A DNA stretch of 64,000 nucleotides from Ferruginibacter sp. (GTDB taxonomy: Bacteria > Bacteroidota > Bacteroidia > Chitinophagales > Chitinophagaceae): the NCBI GenBank assembly GCA_013141115.1, contig JABFRP010000002.1, forward strand, positions 1 through 64,000. The letters run 5' to 3'. The notes beneath the pieces were generated by a model. That model had not been told where the DNA came from, made no database searches, and saw only the letters and a list, made by a program, of their open reading frames with translations. The position numbers were made by a program, and so were the translations under genes. Below, piece by piece: positions 42,724-50,888 of this stretch (within the stretch, counting starts at the first letter, position 1; every line of letters begins with the position of its first letter).

Positions 42724-43395
42724 TTACTGCCCTCCCTTTCTCATCTGCTGATTCTCCTCATAAGTCATAACCCTATAGCCCGATTTAGGAAAATCAAATT
42801 TAGAAGCTGAAACCGGTTCAAAATTAATTTTAGACAATGTGTATTTGTATTTCATTGAACCTGATTCATATTCATATTGCATTGCTAAACCAGGCAGGTT
42901 TTTAAAAGTAGCATTGTAATCTTTATTAGTAACTAATAAATCAGGTGCATAATAAACTGTAAAAAACTTACCACTTGGCATTTTTGCTACTGCTTTTTTA
43001 CAAGAATAACCTGCAATAGTAGTTGTTTCGTTTCCAAGTTCAAAACTAATATCGTTGTATGATTTGTTCTTTACATCCCAGTTATCTTTAGTTAATGTTA
43101 TCATTAACTTCTGTCCGCTATATTCTTTTAAAATTACTCCTGCACCTGTTTTAGATTCATGAATTGTTGTTTCCTTTCCTAATGCACTAACCATATCAGA
43201 GCGGCTTTGCCCCCCTTTGATATAAATAGTTACTGTTCCACCATCTAAGGCATCAGCCATCTGAGGTTCTTTATTACCTGTTTGTATTACAATGTCATAC
43301 TGCAATGTTCCTTCGGAAATTGTTTTTTGAGCAAATGAAAAAAAAGCTACCATCTGCAAAGCAAGCATTAATACTACCTTATGTGCAATTTTCAT
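42724..43395 (-). CDS. Exported DUF4412-like protein
   Basis: A 223-residue protein with a signal peptide (LMLALQMVAFFSFAQ). The mature part has ISEGTLQYDIVIQTG, GQSRSDMVSALGKETTIHE, the YSCKKAVAKMPSGKFFTVYY segment and LPGLAMQYEYE. The pattern of a reporter-like beta-rich protein with SDM/CKKA/YYAP is seen in DUF4412 and GLPGLI-type Bacteroidota proteins. Function is unknown, probably periplasmic. It is monocistronic. Confidence 0.75.
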   Translation of the reverse strand: MKIAHKVVLMLALQMVAFFSFAQKTISEGTLQYDIVIQTGNKEPQMADALDGGTVTIYIKGGQSRSDMVSALGKETTIHESKTGAGVILKEYSGQKLMITLTKDNWDVKNKSYNDISFELGNETTTIAGYSCKKAVAKMPSGKFFTVYYAPDLLVTNKDYNATFKNLPGLAMQYEYESGSMKYKYTLSKINFEPVSASKFDFPKSGYRVMTYEENQQMRKGGQ

Positions 43396-43451
43396 TTTTT
43401 CTAAATTTTAATAAAGATAATAAAATCCCGTACCAAAGAATTTGCTATTAC

Positions 43452-43500
43452 AAATAAAAAGACCTGCCGCCTAACAAATAGGTTGCAGGTCTTTTTATTT
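43452..43500 (-). terminator. Terminator of yidC
   Basis: AAATAAAAAGACCTGC (43452-43467) and GCAGGTCTTTTTATTT (43485-43500) are perfect 16-bp complements with an inner CCTA/TAGG pair. On the minus strand it follows the yidC stop at 43512 and ends in a T run. Confidence 0.85.
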
Positions 43501-43511
43501 AACTTAATTTT

Positions 43512-45380
43512 TTATTTTTTGTTACCCTTATTCTTTAAATCCTGTATTTTCTTCTGGCTTTCCTGCATAGCCTGAATACGCTCCTGTAACTTATTTTGTT
43601 TTACGGGTTTTTTTCTGTTTTCAGAAATCTGAGCCAGTATTTTATCGTGATTAATAATGTATTTCTGTATTACTATTTGTAAAATTAGAGTGATGGTGTT
43701 TGAAACTGTGTAATACCAGGTTAATGCTGCAGGTAAATTATTGAACACGCCCAATAATAAAACCGGAAAAATATAAGGCATATACTTCATTACCGGATTG
43801 GTATTATCCTGCATAGAACTCATGCTGTATATTGAAATAAGCAAACTGGTTAAAGTTGCAGTGATGGTAAATAAACTTATATGATCGCCATAAAAGGGTA
43901 TGTTAAAAGGTAGCTGATAAATTGAATCATAAGCTGCTAAATCCTTAGCCCATAAAAAGCTTTGGCCTCTTAAGGCTATATTAGCCTGAAAGAAGTAATA
44001 CAAAGACATAAAGATGGGTATTTGCAACAAAGCTGGTAAACATCCGCCTAAAGGGCTTACACCTGCAGATTTCCACAACTTCATTTGCTCCATACTAAAT
44101 GCTTGCTGATCAAGATTGCCGTTTTTGTCTTTAAATTTTTCTTTTAAAGCATCTACCTCTGGCTTTAATACTTTCATTTTAGCGCCACTTAAATAACTCT
44201 TATAAAGAATTGGCGAAGTAATCAGGCGTATTAATAAGGTGAGCAACAAAATTACTATACCATAACTTGCTACATGGCCTCTTATAAAATCCCAAACAGG
44301 TAATAAAAAGTGGCGGTTAATGTACTTTACAAATGCAAAAGGGCCACTACCATAGGTTACAATCTGGTGCATATTGTTATTGTACTTATCCATTATTGTA
44401 TAGTCATTAGGCCCATAATATAATTGCAGCGGTACTAAGCCGCCAGCAGGTACATTAATTTTACAATTGGCAGTTGCCTGCATTATAATTTTTAAAGAGT
44501 CTGCAGGAGTAACCCAATTTAATTCAGCACTCTGAAATTTATTTTTTGCAAGTAAAGTAGTTACAAAAAACTGAGGGTTAATTGCTAACCAGTCTAGAGG
44601 CTTATCAAACTTTTCATTGCCACCACTTCCCAATGCTACAAAATCATATTTGCCATTATGCAAATAACATAGGTGAGTTTGTTGCTTTTCGTAGGTAATG
44701 TTTTTTTCCACCTGGGGCGATTCTGTTTGCCACAAAAAATTTAGAGTGTTTTGCTTTACCAATTTAGCTGCATCATTCATTTGAATATTAAAATCAAGCA
44801 TATAACCATTTGTACCAGATGCAGGCAAACTAAACTGGTGTGTTATCACATCTTTTCCGGAGCTATCTTTAATGCTATAGCTGATGGATTGACTTTTGTC
44901 TGCATTAGTTTTCTTCTCTCCGATAATAAAAAAAACTTCTCCTGTTTTTGAAGTTTTACCACCTGCATCAAACTCGTAAGAAAGTTTATTGAAATCACCT
45001 GTCATTAATTTTACAGTTTGACTATCAAGTGTAGTAAACTGTTTTAGCTCAACAGCTTTGGGTTGTCCTCCTTTGTTAGTAAAAGTTATTTTTAAAACAT
45101 CGTTTTCTATTGTAATTAATTGTTCTGCAGTATCTGTTTTAAAAACTAAAGGCAACTGATCAACTCTAGCATTACGTGCAGAGTCGGAGTATTTAGCATC
45201 TTGCTTTGCAGCAATAGTATCAGCCTTAGCTTTAACTACAGCAATAGAATCTGCCTTTCTTTTTTCAATAGCTTGTTGTGCCTGTAATGCCTGGCTGCTA
45301 CGGCTGTTAATAACAAACATGGCAATTAATAATGCCCCTATCAATGCAAATCCAATAACCGTATTCCTGTCCATACCCAT
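43512..45380 (-). CDS. yidC: Membrane protein insertase YidC
   Basis: A 622-residue YidC/Oxa1 insertase. The N-terminal helix (NTVIGFALIGALLIAMFVIN) is followed by a long Ala/Lys stretch and the periplasmic beta-sandwich domain (about 70-340). The conserved transmembrane domain has YGIVILLLTLLIRLITSPIL with the hydrophilic-groove Arg, GGCLPALLQIPIFMSLYYFF and a Lys-rich tail. It inserts and folds inner membrane proteins with or without SecYEG. In many bacteria yidC is near rnpA and dnaA; here it stands alone between terminators. Met1 and Met3 are both possible starts. Confidence 0.97.
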   Translation of the reverse strand: MGMDRNTVIGFALIGALLIAMFVINSRSSQALQAQQAIEKRKADSIAVVKAKADTIAAKQDAKYSDSARNARVDQLPLVFKTDTAEQLITIENDVLKITFTNKGGQPKAVELKQFTTLDSQTVKLMTGDFNKLSYEFDAGGKTSKTGEVFFIIGEKKTNADKSQSISYSIKDSSGKDVITHQFSLPASGTNGYMLDFNIQMNDAAKLVKQNTLNFLWQTESPQVEKNITYEKQQTHLCYLHNGKYDFVALGSGGNEKFDKPLDWLAINPQFFVTTLLAKNKFQSAELNWVTPADSLKIIMQATANCKINVPAGGLVPLQLYYGPNDYTIMDKYNNNMHQIVTYGSGPFAFVKYINRHFLLPVWDFIRGHVASYGIVILLLTLLIRLITSPILYKSYLSGAKMKVLKPEVDALKEKFKDKNGNLDQQAFSMEQMKLWKSAGVSPLGGCLPALLQIPIFMSLYYFFQANIALRGQSFLWAKDLAAYDSIYQLPFNIPFYGDHISLFTITATLTSLLISIYSMSSMQDNTNPVMKYMPYIFPVLLLGVFNNLPAALTWYYTVSNTITLILQIVIQKYIINHDKILAQISENRKKPVKQNKLQERIQAMQESQKKIQDLKNKGNKK

Positions 45381-45400
45381 TTTAAAATAATTTAAGAGCG

Positions 45401-45408
45401 CAAAGGTA
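45401..45408 (-). promoter_or_regulatory. -7 element (TACCTTTG) of yidC
   Basis: The minus strand reads TACCTTTG 20 nt before the yidC ATG. Confidence 0.5.
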
Positions 45409-45461
45409 ATAAAAGTTATGGGTTAAGCCCCTGTTAGTTATTACTGTTGGCAGGCAAAAAA

Positions 45462-45487
45462 AATACCCCTGCGTTTGCAGGGGTATT
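45462..45487 (-). terminator. Terminator of rplY
   Basis: AATACCCCTGC (45462-45472) and GCAGGGGTATT (45477-45487) form an 11-bp stem with a GTTT loop; read on the minus strand it is followed by a T run (45455-45463). It lies 21 nt after the rplY stop. Confidence 0.85.
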
Positions 45488-45508
45488 GCTGTATAAACAC
45501 AATTGTTT

Positions 45509-46138
45509 TTATTTTTTTGCAGCGGGAGCAGGTGCAGCAGCTTTTGCAGCAGCAGGCGCAGCGGTTTTTGGTGCAGCTGATTCTTCTTGTTTCAACTGAC
45601 GAGTCATTGTTACAGATGCAATTGGAATACGTGGAGAGTTTAAAACTTCAATATTTTCTAATTTCACATCTTCTACTCTTACGTTTTCGTTAAGCTCTAA
45701 TTTAGTGAGGTCAACCTCAATAAATTCTCTTAAATACTTTGGCAAGGTTTTTACCTTGAAAGACTTCATCTTAGTAACTAATTTACCCCCTGCTTTAACA
45801 CCTGCAGGTGTACCAGTAAATTTTAAAGGCAAAGTTGCTATCACTTTTTTATCATCTACCAGCTCTAAAAGATCAACATGCGTAAGCAAGTCAGTTACTT
45901 TGTTAAACTGTAAATCTTTTAAAATACAACGGTATGTGCTACCATCAATCTTAACATCAGTAAGCATAAATTCTGATGTGTAAACTACATCTTTAAAAGC
46001 TGTAGCCGGAGCAGAGAAATTGATCTCTTTTTTACCACCATAAATTACAGCTGGCACAAGTTGCTGAGAGCGAAGTTGACGGGTGGCTTTTTTTCCGCTT
46101 TCGGTCCTCAGTTGTCCTTCGATTGTAATTGTTTTCAT
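45509..46138 (-). CDS. rplY: 50S ribosomal protein L25 (CTC form)
   Basis: A 209-residue L25 with the 5S rRNA-binding N-terminal barrel (ITIEGQLRTESGKKATRQLR, LVPAVIYGG), the CTC extension (LPLKFTGTPAGVKAGGKLVT) and an Ala/Pro/Lys tail (SAAPKTAAPAAAKAAAPAPA). The long form is usual in Bacteroidota. It lies 129 nt downstream of prs on the same strand, a common order (prs-rplY), with its own -7 box between. Confidence 0.96.
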   Translation of the reverse strand: MKTITIEGQLRTESGKKATRQLRSQQLVPAVIYGGKKEINFSAPATAFKDVVYTSEFMLTDVKIDGSTYRCILKDLQFNKVTDLLTHVDLLELVDDKKVIATLPLKFTGTPAGVKAGGKLVTKMKSFKVKTLPKYLREFIEVDLTKLELNENVRVEDVKLENIEVLNSPRIPIASVTMTRQLKQEESAAPKTAAPAAAKAAAPAPAAKK

Positions 46139-46162
46139 TATTTATATTTTTTTTATGAGGCG

Positions 46163-46170
46163 CAAAGGTA
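46163..46170 (-). promoter_or_regulatory. -7 element (TACCTTTG) of rplY
   Basis: The minus strand reads TACCTTTG 24 nt before the rplY ATG, suggesting transcription independent of prs. Confidence 0.45.
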
Positions 46171-46267
46171 GGGGTTTTAATGGATAATTGCATAAAGAGT
46201 AGTGGATAATTGTACGGCTCAATCTGCCCCATTTCTCCATTACCAATTAATTCACTTTGGTTAGTCC

Positions 46268-47221
46268 CTATTTTTTATTCGCCATCCTACTTCTCATAAA
46301 CAAACTGTTAATGCTCTTATTTTCAAAGGCGTTACGTATGGTTACAGCAAATAATTCATCTGTGGATAGCACTTTAATTTTACTGCATTCTCCCCTTAAG
46401 GGTATAGTATCGCAAACTACTAATTCTTCCAACACACTGTTTTCTATATTTTGATAAGCATTGCCGCTTAAAACAGGATGTGTACAAAGTGCCCTGACAC
46501 TATTGGCTCCTTTTTCCTTCATTAAAGCTGCACTTTTTACCAATGTACCTCCTGTGTCGCACAAATCATCCACCAACACTACATCTTTACCACTAACATC
46601 TCCAATTACAACCATACTTGCAATTTCGTTAGCTCTTTTCCTATGCTTATCGCAAATCACCATTTCGCATTCAAAATAAGAAGCTATTTCACGAATACGA
46701 TTAGCGCTTCCTACATCTGGTGCTGCAAAAGTTAAATTGGCCAGGTTTAATTTTTCTATGTAAGGTATAAATATAGCTGAAGCCTCTAGATGATCTACCG
46801 GTATATCAAAATACCCCTGTATCTGCGGTGCATGTAAATCCATGGTGATAACCCTGTCGGCACCGGCTGCAGTAAGCATATTAGCTACCAATTTAGAGCC
46901 GATGGCCACCCTTGGCCTGTCTTTTCTATCTTGCCTGGCAAGGCCATAATATGGCATTACAGCTATAACTTTATATGCGGACGCCCGTTTTGCAGCATCT
47001 ATCATCAGTAATAATTCCATCAAATTATCAGAAGGCGCAAAAGTACTTTGGATTAAAAAAACAAATTGCCCTCTTATGCTTTCCTGAAATTCAACATAAA
47101 TTTCTCCGTCACTAAATCGTTGAATATTTACTTTACCCAATGGTTCGCCAAATTTTTGAGCGATCTTTTCGGCCAGATACTGGGATCCTGTTCCTGAGAA
47201 AATTTTTGCTGATGGTTCCAT
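46268..47221 (-). CDS. prs: Ribose-phosphate pyrophosphokinase
   Basis: A 317-residue PRPP synthase: IFSGTGSQYLAEKIAQKFGE, SDGEIYVEF, YYGLARQDRKDRPRVAIGS for ATP binding, DLHAPQIQGYFDIPVDHLEA, and the PRPP-binding VVLVDDLCDTGGTL. It turns ribose 5-phosphate and ATP into PRPP, precursor of purines, pyrimidines, histidine and tryptophan. Length is standard. It is divergent from radC with a 77-bp gap that contains -7 boxes for both. Confidence 0.98.
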   Translation of the reverse strand: MEPSAKIFSGTGSQYLAEKIAQKFGEPLGKVNIQRFSDGEIYVEFQESIRGQFVFLIQSTFAPSDNLMELLLMIDAAKRASAYKVIAVMPYYGLARQDRKDRPRVAIGSKLVANMLTAAGADRVITMDLHAPQIQGYFDIPVDHLEASAIFIPYIEKLNLANLTFAAPDVGSANRIREIASYFECEMVICDKHRKRANEIASMVVIGDVSGKDVVLVDDLCDTGGTLVKSAALMKEKGANSVRALCTHPVLSGNAYQNIENSVLEELVVCDTIPLRGECSKIKVLSTDELFAVTIRNAFENKSINSLFMRSRMANKK

Positions 47222-47258
47222 ATATTTTTTTGATTAGAATTAAAATAAGAAGATGCCG

Positions 47259-47266
47259 CAAATGTA
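47259..47266 (-). promoter_or_regulatory. -7 element (TACATTTG) of prs
   Basis: The minus strand reads TACATTTG, 37 nt before the prs ATG and back to back with the radC box. Confidence 0.4.
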
Positions 47267-47285
47267 TCGTTTAGTTTAGATGAAT

Positions 47286-47293
47286 TAAATTTG
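47286..47293 (+). promoter_or_regulatory. -7 element (TAAATTTG) of radC
   Basis: TAAATTTG ends 5 nt before the radC ATG, so the transcript would start at or very near the start codon. Confidence 0.35.
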
Positions 47294-47298
47294 AATTC

Positions 47299-48000
47299 AT
47301 GGAAAATTTCAACAAGCCATCCACATCTATAAAAAACTGGGCTGCCGATGACAGGCCAAGAGAAAAATTATTACATAAAGGTAGCGGAGCTTTAAGTAAT
47401 TCCGAATTAATTGCCATATTAATAAATAATGGCAACAAGGATAAAAGCGCTGTTGATCTGGCAAAAGATATATTAAAATTGGGCAGCGATAATTTAAATG
47501 AACTTGGTAAGTTAACGCTTAAAGATTTTCAGCAAATAAAAGGCATTGGTGAGGCAAAGGCAATAACCATTGCTGCTGCACTGGAATTAGGCAGACGCAG
47601 GCAAGCCGCTGCTACTCTGGATAAACCTGTTGTGCAAAGCAGTAAAGACATTGCCCAATATTTGAAAGCGGTACTTAAAGATTTTAGCTACGAGGTATTT
47701 GCAGTACTTTTTTTAAACAGGGCTAATAAAATAAATCATTTTGAAATTATTAGCCGTGGTGGTATTACTGGTACTGTTGCCGACCCAAGAATTATTTTAA
47801 AAAAGGCACTTGAAGAAGATGCCACTTCGATCATATTAAGCCATAATCATCCTTCTGGCAGTTTAAAGCCCAGCAAAGCAGATGAAGAACTAACCCAAAA
47901 AATAAAAGAGGCTGCCAGATATTTTGACATCAGGGTAATTGATCACATTATTGTAAGCGAAGAGGGGTATTACAGCTTTGCTGATGAGGGTATACTTTAA
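47299..48000 (+). CDS. radC: RadC-family JAB domain protein
   Basis: A 233-residue protein with an N-terminal helix-hairpin-helix region (DFQQIKGIGEAKAITIAAAL) and a JAB/MPN metalloprotease-like domain carrying SHNHPSGSLKPSKADEELT, in which the His pair and Asp bind zinc. Despite the name, RadC's repair role is doubtful; the biochemical function is unknown. Length is normal. It is divergent from prs. Confidence 0.93.
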   Translation: MENFNKPSTSIKNWAADDRPREKLLHKGSGALSNSELIAILINNGNKDKSAVDLAKDILKLGSDNLNELGKLTLKDFQQIKGIGEAKAITIAAALELGRRRQAAATLDKPVVQSSKDIAQYLKAVLKDFSYEVFAVLFLNRANKINHFEIISRGGITGTVADPRIILKKALEEDATSIILSHNHPSGSLKPSKADEELTQKIKEAARYFDIRVIDHIIVSEEGYYSFADEGIL

Positions 48001-48025
48001 TGTATAAAACTTAATCTTAAAATTG

Positions 48026-48337
48026 TTAAGCCTGAGCAGTTGGCCCGCCAAAATTAAATGGAATTTCCACTGCTTCCATATCCTGAATAGTGCCATTAGC
48101 AGTTTCAAACTTTTTTATATTATCAACCATAGCCTTCATAAAACGCTTGGCATGAAATGGTGTTAAAATTATACGGCTCTTTACCTTGCTTTTTGGTGTG
48201 CCAGGCATTACGTTTACAAAGTCTATTACAAACTCAGCATGACTGTGGGTAATAATCGCAAGGTTTGCATATTCCCCTTCAGCTACCTCTTCTGATATCT
48301 CTATATTAAGTTGATTGGGTTGTTCGGTGTTATTCAT
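48026..48337 (-). CDS. DUF3467 protein
   Basis: A 103-residue protein starting MNNTEQPNQLNIEISEEVAEG and continuing YANLAIITHSHAEFVIDFVN and SRIILTPFHAKRFMKAMVDN, the DUF3467 pattern. This small family is found throughout Bacteroidota and elsewhere; it is uncharacterised, probably cytosolic. It is convergent to radC and has its own -7 box, so it is a stand-alone gene. In many relatives it lies near rpoC; that context is absent here. Confidence 0.88.
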   Translation of the reverse strand: MNNTEQPNQLNIEISEEVAEGEYANLAIITHSHAEFVIDFVNVMPGTPKSKVKSRIILTPFHAKRFMKAMVDNIKKFETANGTIQDMEAVEIPFNFGGPTAQA

Positions 48338-48349
48338 TTCTATTTTTTA

Positions 48350-48357
48350 CAAAGGTA
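48350..48357 (-). promoter_or_regulatory. -7 element (TACCTTTG) of the DUF3467 gene
   Basis: The minus strand reads TACCTTTG 12 nt before the ATG at 48337. Confidence 0.45.
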
Positions 48358-48360
48358 AAA

Positions 48361-48389
48361 ATAAAGAGCCCCAAATTGGGGCTCTTTAT
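48361..48389 (-). terminator. Terminator of the SusC/SusD/DUF1735 unit
   Basis: ATAAAGAGCCCCAA (48361-48374) and TTGGGGCTCTTTAT (48376-48389) form a perfect 14-bp stem with A/T-rich flanks, 21 nt after the stop at 48411 on the minus strand. Confidence 0.85.
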
Positions 48390-48410
48390 AAAAATTAAGA
48401 GAATTTAATT

Positions 48411-49349
48411 TTAGTTCTTTTTAAGCACTTCTTCAGTTACACGATTGGCTGTTGGATTATATCCATATCGCAAATAAAAAGTTTTAGTTGCCGGATCATA
48501 GGTATTATTACATAACCCTGACTTTGCCCATCCTGGTGTATAACCACTTGGTAAACCTGTATTCCATTGAAATACAGGAGATATACTTCCTGGATAAACA
48601 GAAACTGTTACTGGTTGAATAGTTGTAGCATACGGGTCTGGTACAGTTAATACAGCATAATAGCCTGAAGCTCCCAAATCACCTAATTCTGTTACTAATG
48701 AATTTTCTGAAACAGGTATTAAAAATCCTTCGGCACCTGTACGGGTGAAAGCCCTTGGGCTTGATGGATGATAAAAATAACCTTCTACATTATAACTACC
48801 AGCTAAAGGATTACCAATTATATAATAGTAAATAGTTCCAGTACCCGCTGCAGATGGAAATGCACTATTAGTAACAGTAATTGGCAGCATATAGTTTATT
48901 GAAGGATCTATTTTGCCAGGATATACCACGATATTATTTTTAATATTGTCTGCATAAACCTCTCCTTTATAAATAGTGTCCTTAGTTACCAGAATTTTAA
49001 AAGTGGAATCTGGTAATAATTTAAAATCCTTATATCTTGGGTTTTTAGCCAAAGAATCTGCATTTAACTTAGTTAAACCCGCTGGATTTGTTTTAAACTC
49101 AAGAAACAGATCCTGTGGAGCAGTACCAGGACCATCAAATTTCACTTTAATAGATTTGTCTTCGAAGGATAGATATTCTTCTGTGGCGGCAGCATCTGGA
49201 GAATAAGAAATTTTAGGAAAAGCTCCACCGGCATTTTGCGTAAATTTTAGTGAGGAAGGATCAGAAGCCGAAAGCGGAGTAACTTCCTTTACCTTTTCGC
49301 AGCTAAAGCCAATCACAATTATTGAAAGTAACAATAGTATCTTTTTCAT
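48411..49349 (-). CDS. DUF1735/DUF4361-type surface lipoprotein
   Basis: A 312-residue lipoprotein (LLLSIIVIGFSCEKV, lipid Cys at 17). The N-terminal Ig-like part (IKVKFDGPGTAPQDLFLEFK, LLPDSTFKILVTKDTIYKGE, SINYMLPITVT) matches the BT_3987/DUF1735 domain, and the C-terminal part (YNVEGYFYHPSSPRAF, YDPATKTFYLRYGYN) resembles DUF4361. Such proteins follow SusD genes and help bind ligand at the surface, like SusE/SusF. It is third in the operon, 23 nt after the SusD-like gene. Confidence 0.85.
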   Translation of the reverse strand: MKKILLLLSIIVIGFSCEKVKEVTPLSASDPSSLKFTQNAGGAFPKISYSPDAAATEEYLSFEDKSIKVKFDGPGTAPQDLFLEFKTNPAGLTKLNADSLAKNPRYKDFKLLPDSTFKILVTKDTIYKGEVYADNIKNNIVVYPGKIDPSINYMLPITVTNSAFPSAAGTGTIYYYIIGNPLAGSYNVEGYFYHPSSPRAFTRTGAEGFLIPVSENSLVTELGDLGASGYYAVLTVPDPYATTIQPVTVSVYPGSISPVFQWNTGLPSGYTPGWAKSGLCNNTYDPATKTFYLRYGYNPTANRVTEEVLKKN

Positions 49350-49372
49350 AATGTATTATTTTAGTATTTTAA

Positions 49373-50869
49373 TTAAATTAATTTTTTATCCCACCAAACA
49401 TGCTTGTCCTGATCGTTTCCACCCATTTTAGTTATCTGAGCAGCCAGCTTAGCGGAGTTGTAACTATACTCATCAGGGGCGTATGTATAACGCCTTACAA
49501 TTTGCTTAGTACTATTAGATGCGTTAATTGTGGGCTTTAAATTTGGCATACCAGTTCTTCTCCAAGTATTCCAGCCTTGTGTACCATCAGGGTAGTATGC
49601 AATATACTGCTGTAACCAAATACGCTCCAGCTTAGTATTTGTAGTAGCACTAGAACCAGGAACAGTTACTGGGCTTCCAATTGAAGCTACACCTCCTCCT
49701 GCAATATAATCTGCAGCACCAGTTAAATATCCTGATGGCATTGCTACTCCCCATTGAGCAAAAGAAGCTGCTATACCTTGGTTATAAGCAATTTGAGCAT
49801 CTGCAGTAGTTTTACCTGTTACCCAACCGAGTTCAATACCTTCTGCTAATGCTAATAAAATATGACTAGCAGTTACAAAATAAAATGGTGAATTTTCACC
49901 TCTGTAAGAAGCAGTAAAAATTCTGGCAGCATTTGCGGGAGCAGCACTAGACAGACCATAAGCCACACCAGTAGGGCTTGCTGAAAGTACACTTAACCTG
50001 GTATCGCTTAAACCACCTAAAATTGTAGTAAAAGTGCTAGAAACAGCATTATCCAAAGTTTGTCCTAGTGCAAAATATGGATTTTTAATATTTCCACCTG
50101 GATATGTAAGCATAAAATTATCAGCATTACTACTAATATAGCCCGCTACATCTGTTGCAGCTTTATTAAACTCAACTCCGGCATATTCTGTTGCACCAAG
50201 AAACCTTTCGCTCAGACGCAAAGAAAACAACATCCTCAAAGAGTTAGCTAATTTTTTCCACTTAGCTATATCACCATTATAAGCTATATCACCTTTAATT
50301 GCAAATCCACCTGTATTTAATGCAGTTACTGCATTCGTCAAATCTGCAATCATCGATTTGTAAATCGATTCCTGATCATCATATTTAGGAGATAAAACTG
50401 TTACGCCACCCAAAGCTTCGGAATATGGAATATCACCATACCTATCAGTGAGATAAGAAAAATGATATGCTTTTAAAATTTTTGCAATTTGAATTTGATT
50501 GCCGTTATCACCATTAGCTGCAGCTATACTAGCAGTTTTTGGATCAGTATTATAAGTGATAATTTTCTGACAATCCATCAAATTACCACTGTAAGTGGCT
50601 GATGAAGAAAAATTAGGATCTGAGTACAACGAATTACCCGGATAAGTAGATTCTGCAAAATATTGACTATATGCACCCGGTACTAAAGCTGAAGTAATAG
50701 CCCCAAGGTTAGATAATACGTTGGAAAGCAATGCTCCCGTATTTACAGTTGTAGAACCGTTGGGATTTACATTGGTATCTCCAAAGTCTTGTATTTTATT
50801 ACAACTCCCTAAAAGAATACCGGTAAAAAGTATCCCTAAAGTGTTGATCTTTATATTTTTAATAAACAT
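49373..50869 (-). CDS. SusD/RagB-family lipoprotein (SusD-like_2 type)
   Basis: A 498-residue lipoprotein (ILFTGILLGSCNKI). TPR-like helices with QIAKILKAYHFSYLTDRYGD and IPYSEALGG, the LANSLRMLFSLRLSERF segment, and a final NTWRRTGMPNLKPT and YTYAPDEYSYNSA identify the SusD-like_2 family (Pfam PF12771). With the SusC partner 19 nt upstream it forms a bed-pan-like uptake complex at the outer membrane. No glycoside hydrolase is next to it, so the ligand is unknown and may be peptide rather than glycan. Confidence 0.93.
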   Translation of the reverse strand: MFIKNIKINTLGILFTGILLGSCNKIQDFGDTNVNPNGSTTVNTGALLSNVLSNLGAITSALVPGAYSQYFAESTYPGNSLYSDPNFSSSATYSGNLMDCQKIITYNTDPKTASIAAANGDNGNQIQIAKILKAYHFSYLTDRYGDIPYSEALGGVTVLSPKYDDQESIYKSMIADLTNAVTALNTGGFAIKGDIAYNGDIAKWKKLANSLRMLFSLRLSERFLGATEYAGVEFNKAATDVAGYISSNADNFMLTYPGGNIKNPYFALGQTLDNAVSSTFTTILGGLSDTRLSVLSASPTGVAYGLSSAAPANAARIFTASYRGENSPFYFVTASHILLALAEGIELGWVTGKTTADAQIAYNQGIAASFAQWGVAMPSGYLTGAADYIAGGGVASIGSPVTVPGSSATTNTKLERIWLQQYIAYYPDGTQGWNTWRRTGMPNLKPTINASNSTKQIVRRYTYAPDEYSYNSAKLAAQITKMGGNDQDKHVWWDKKLI

Positions 50870-50888
50870 AATGTTATGAGTTTACAAT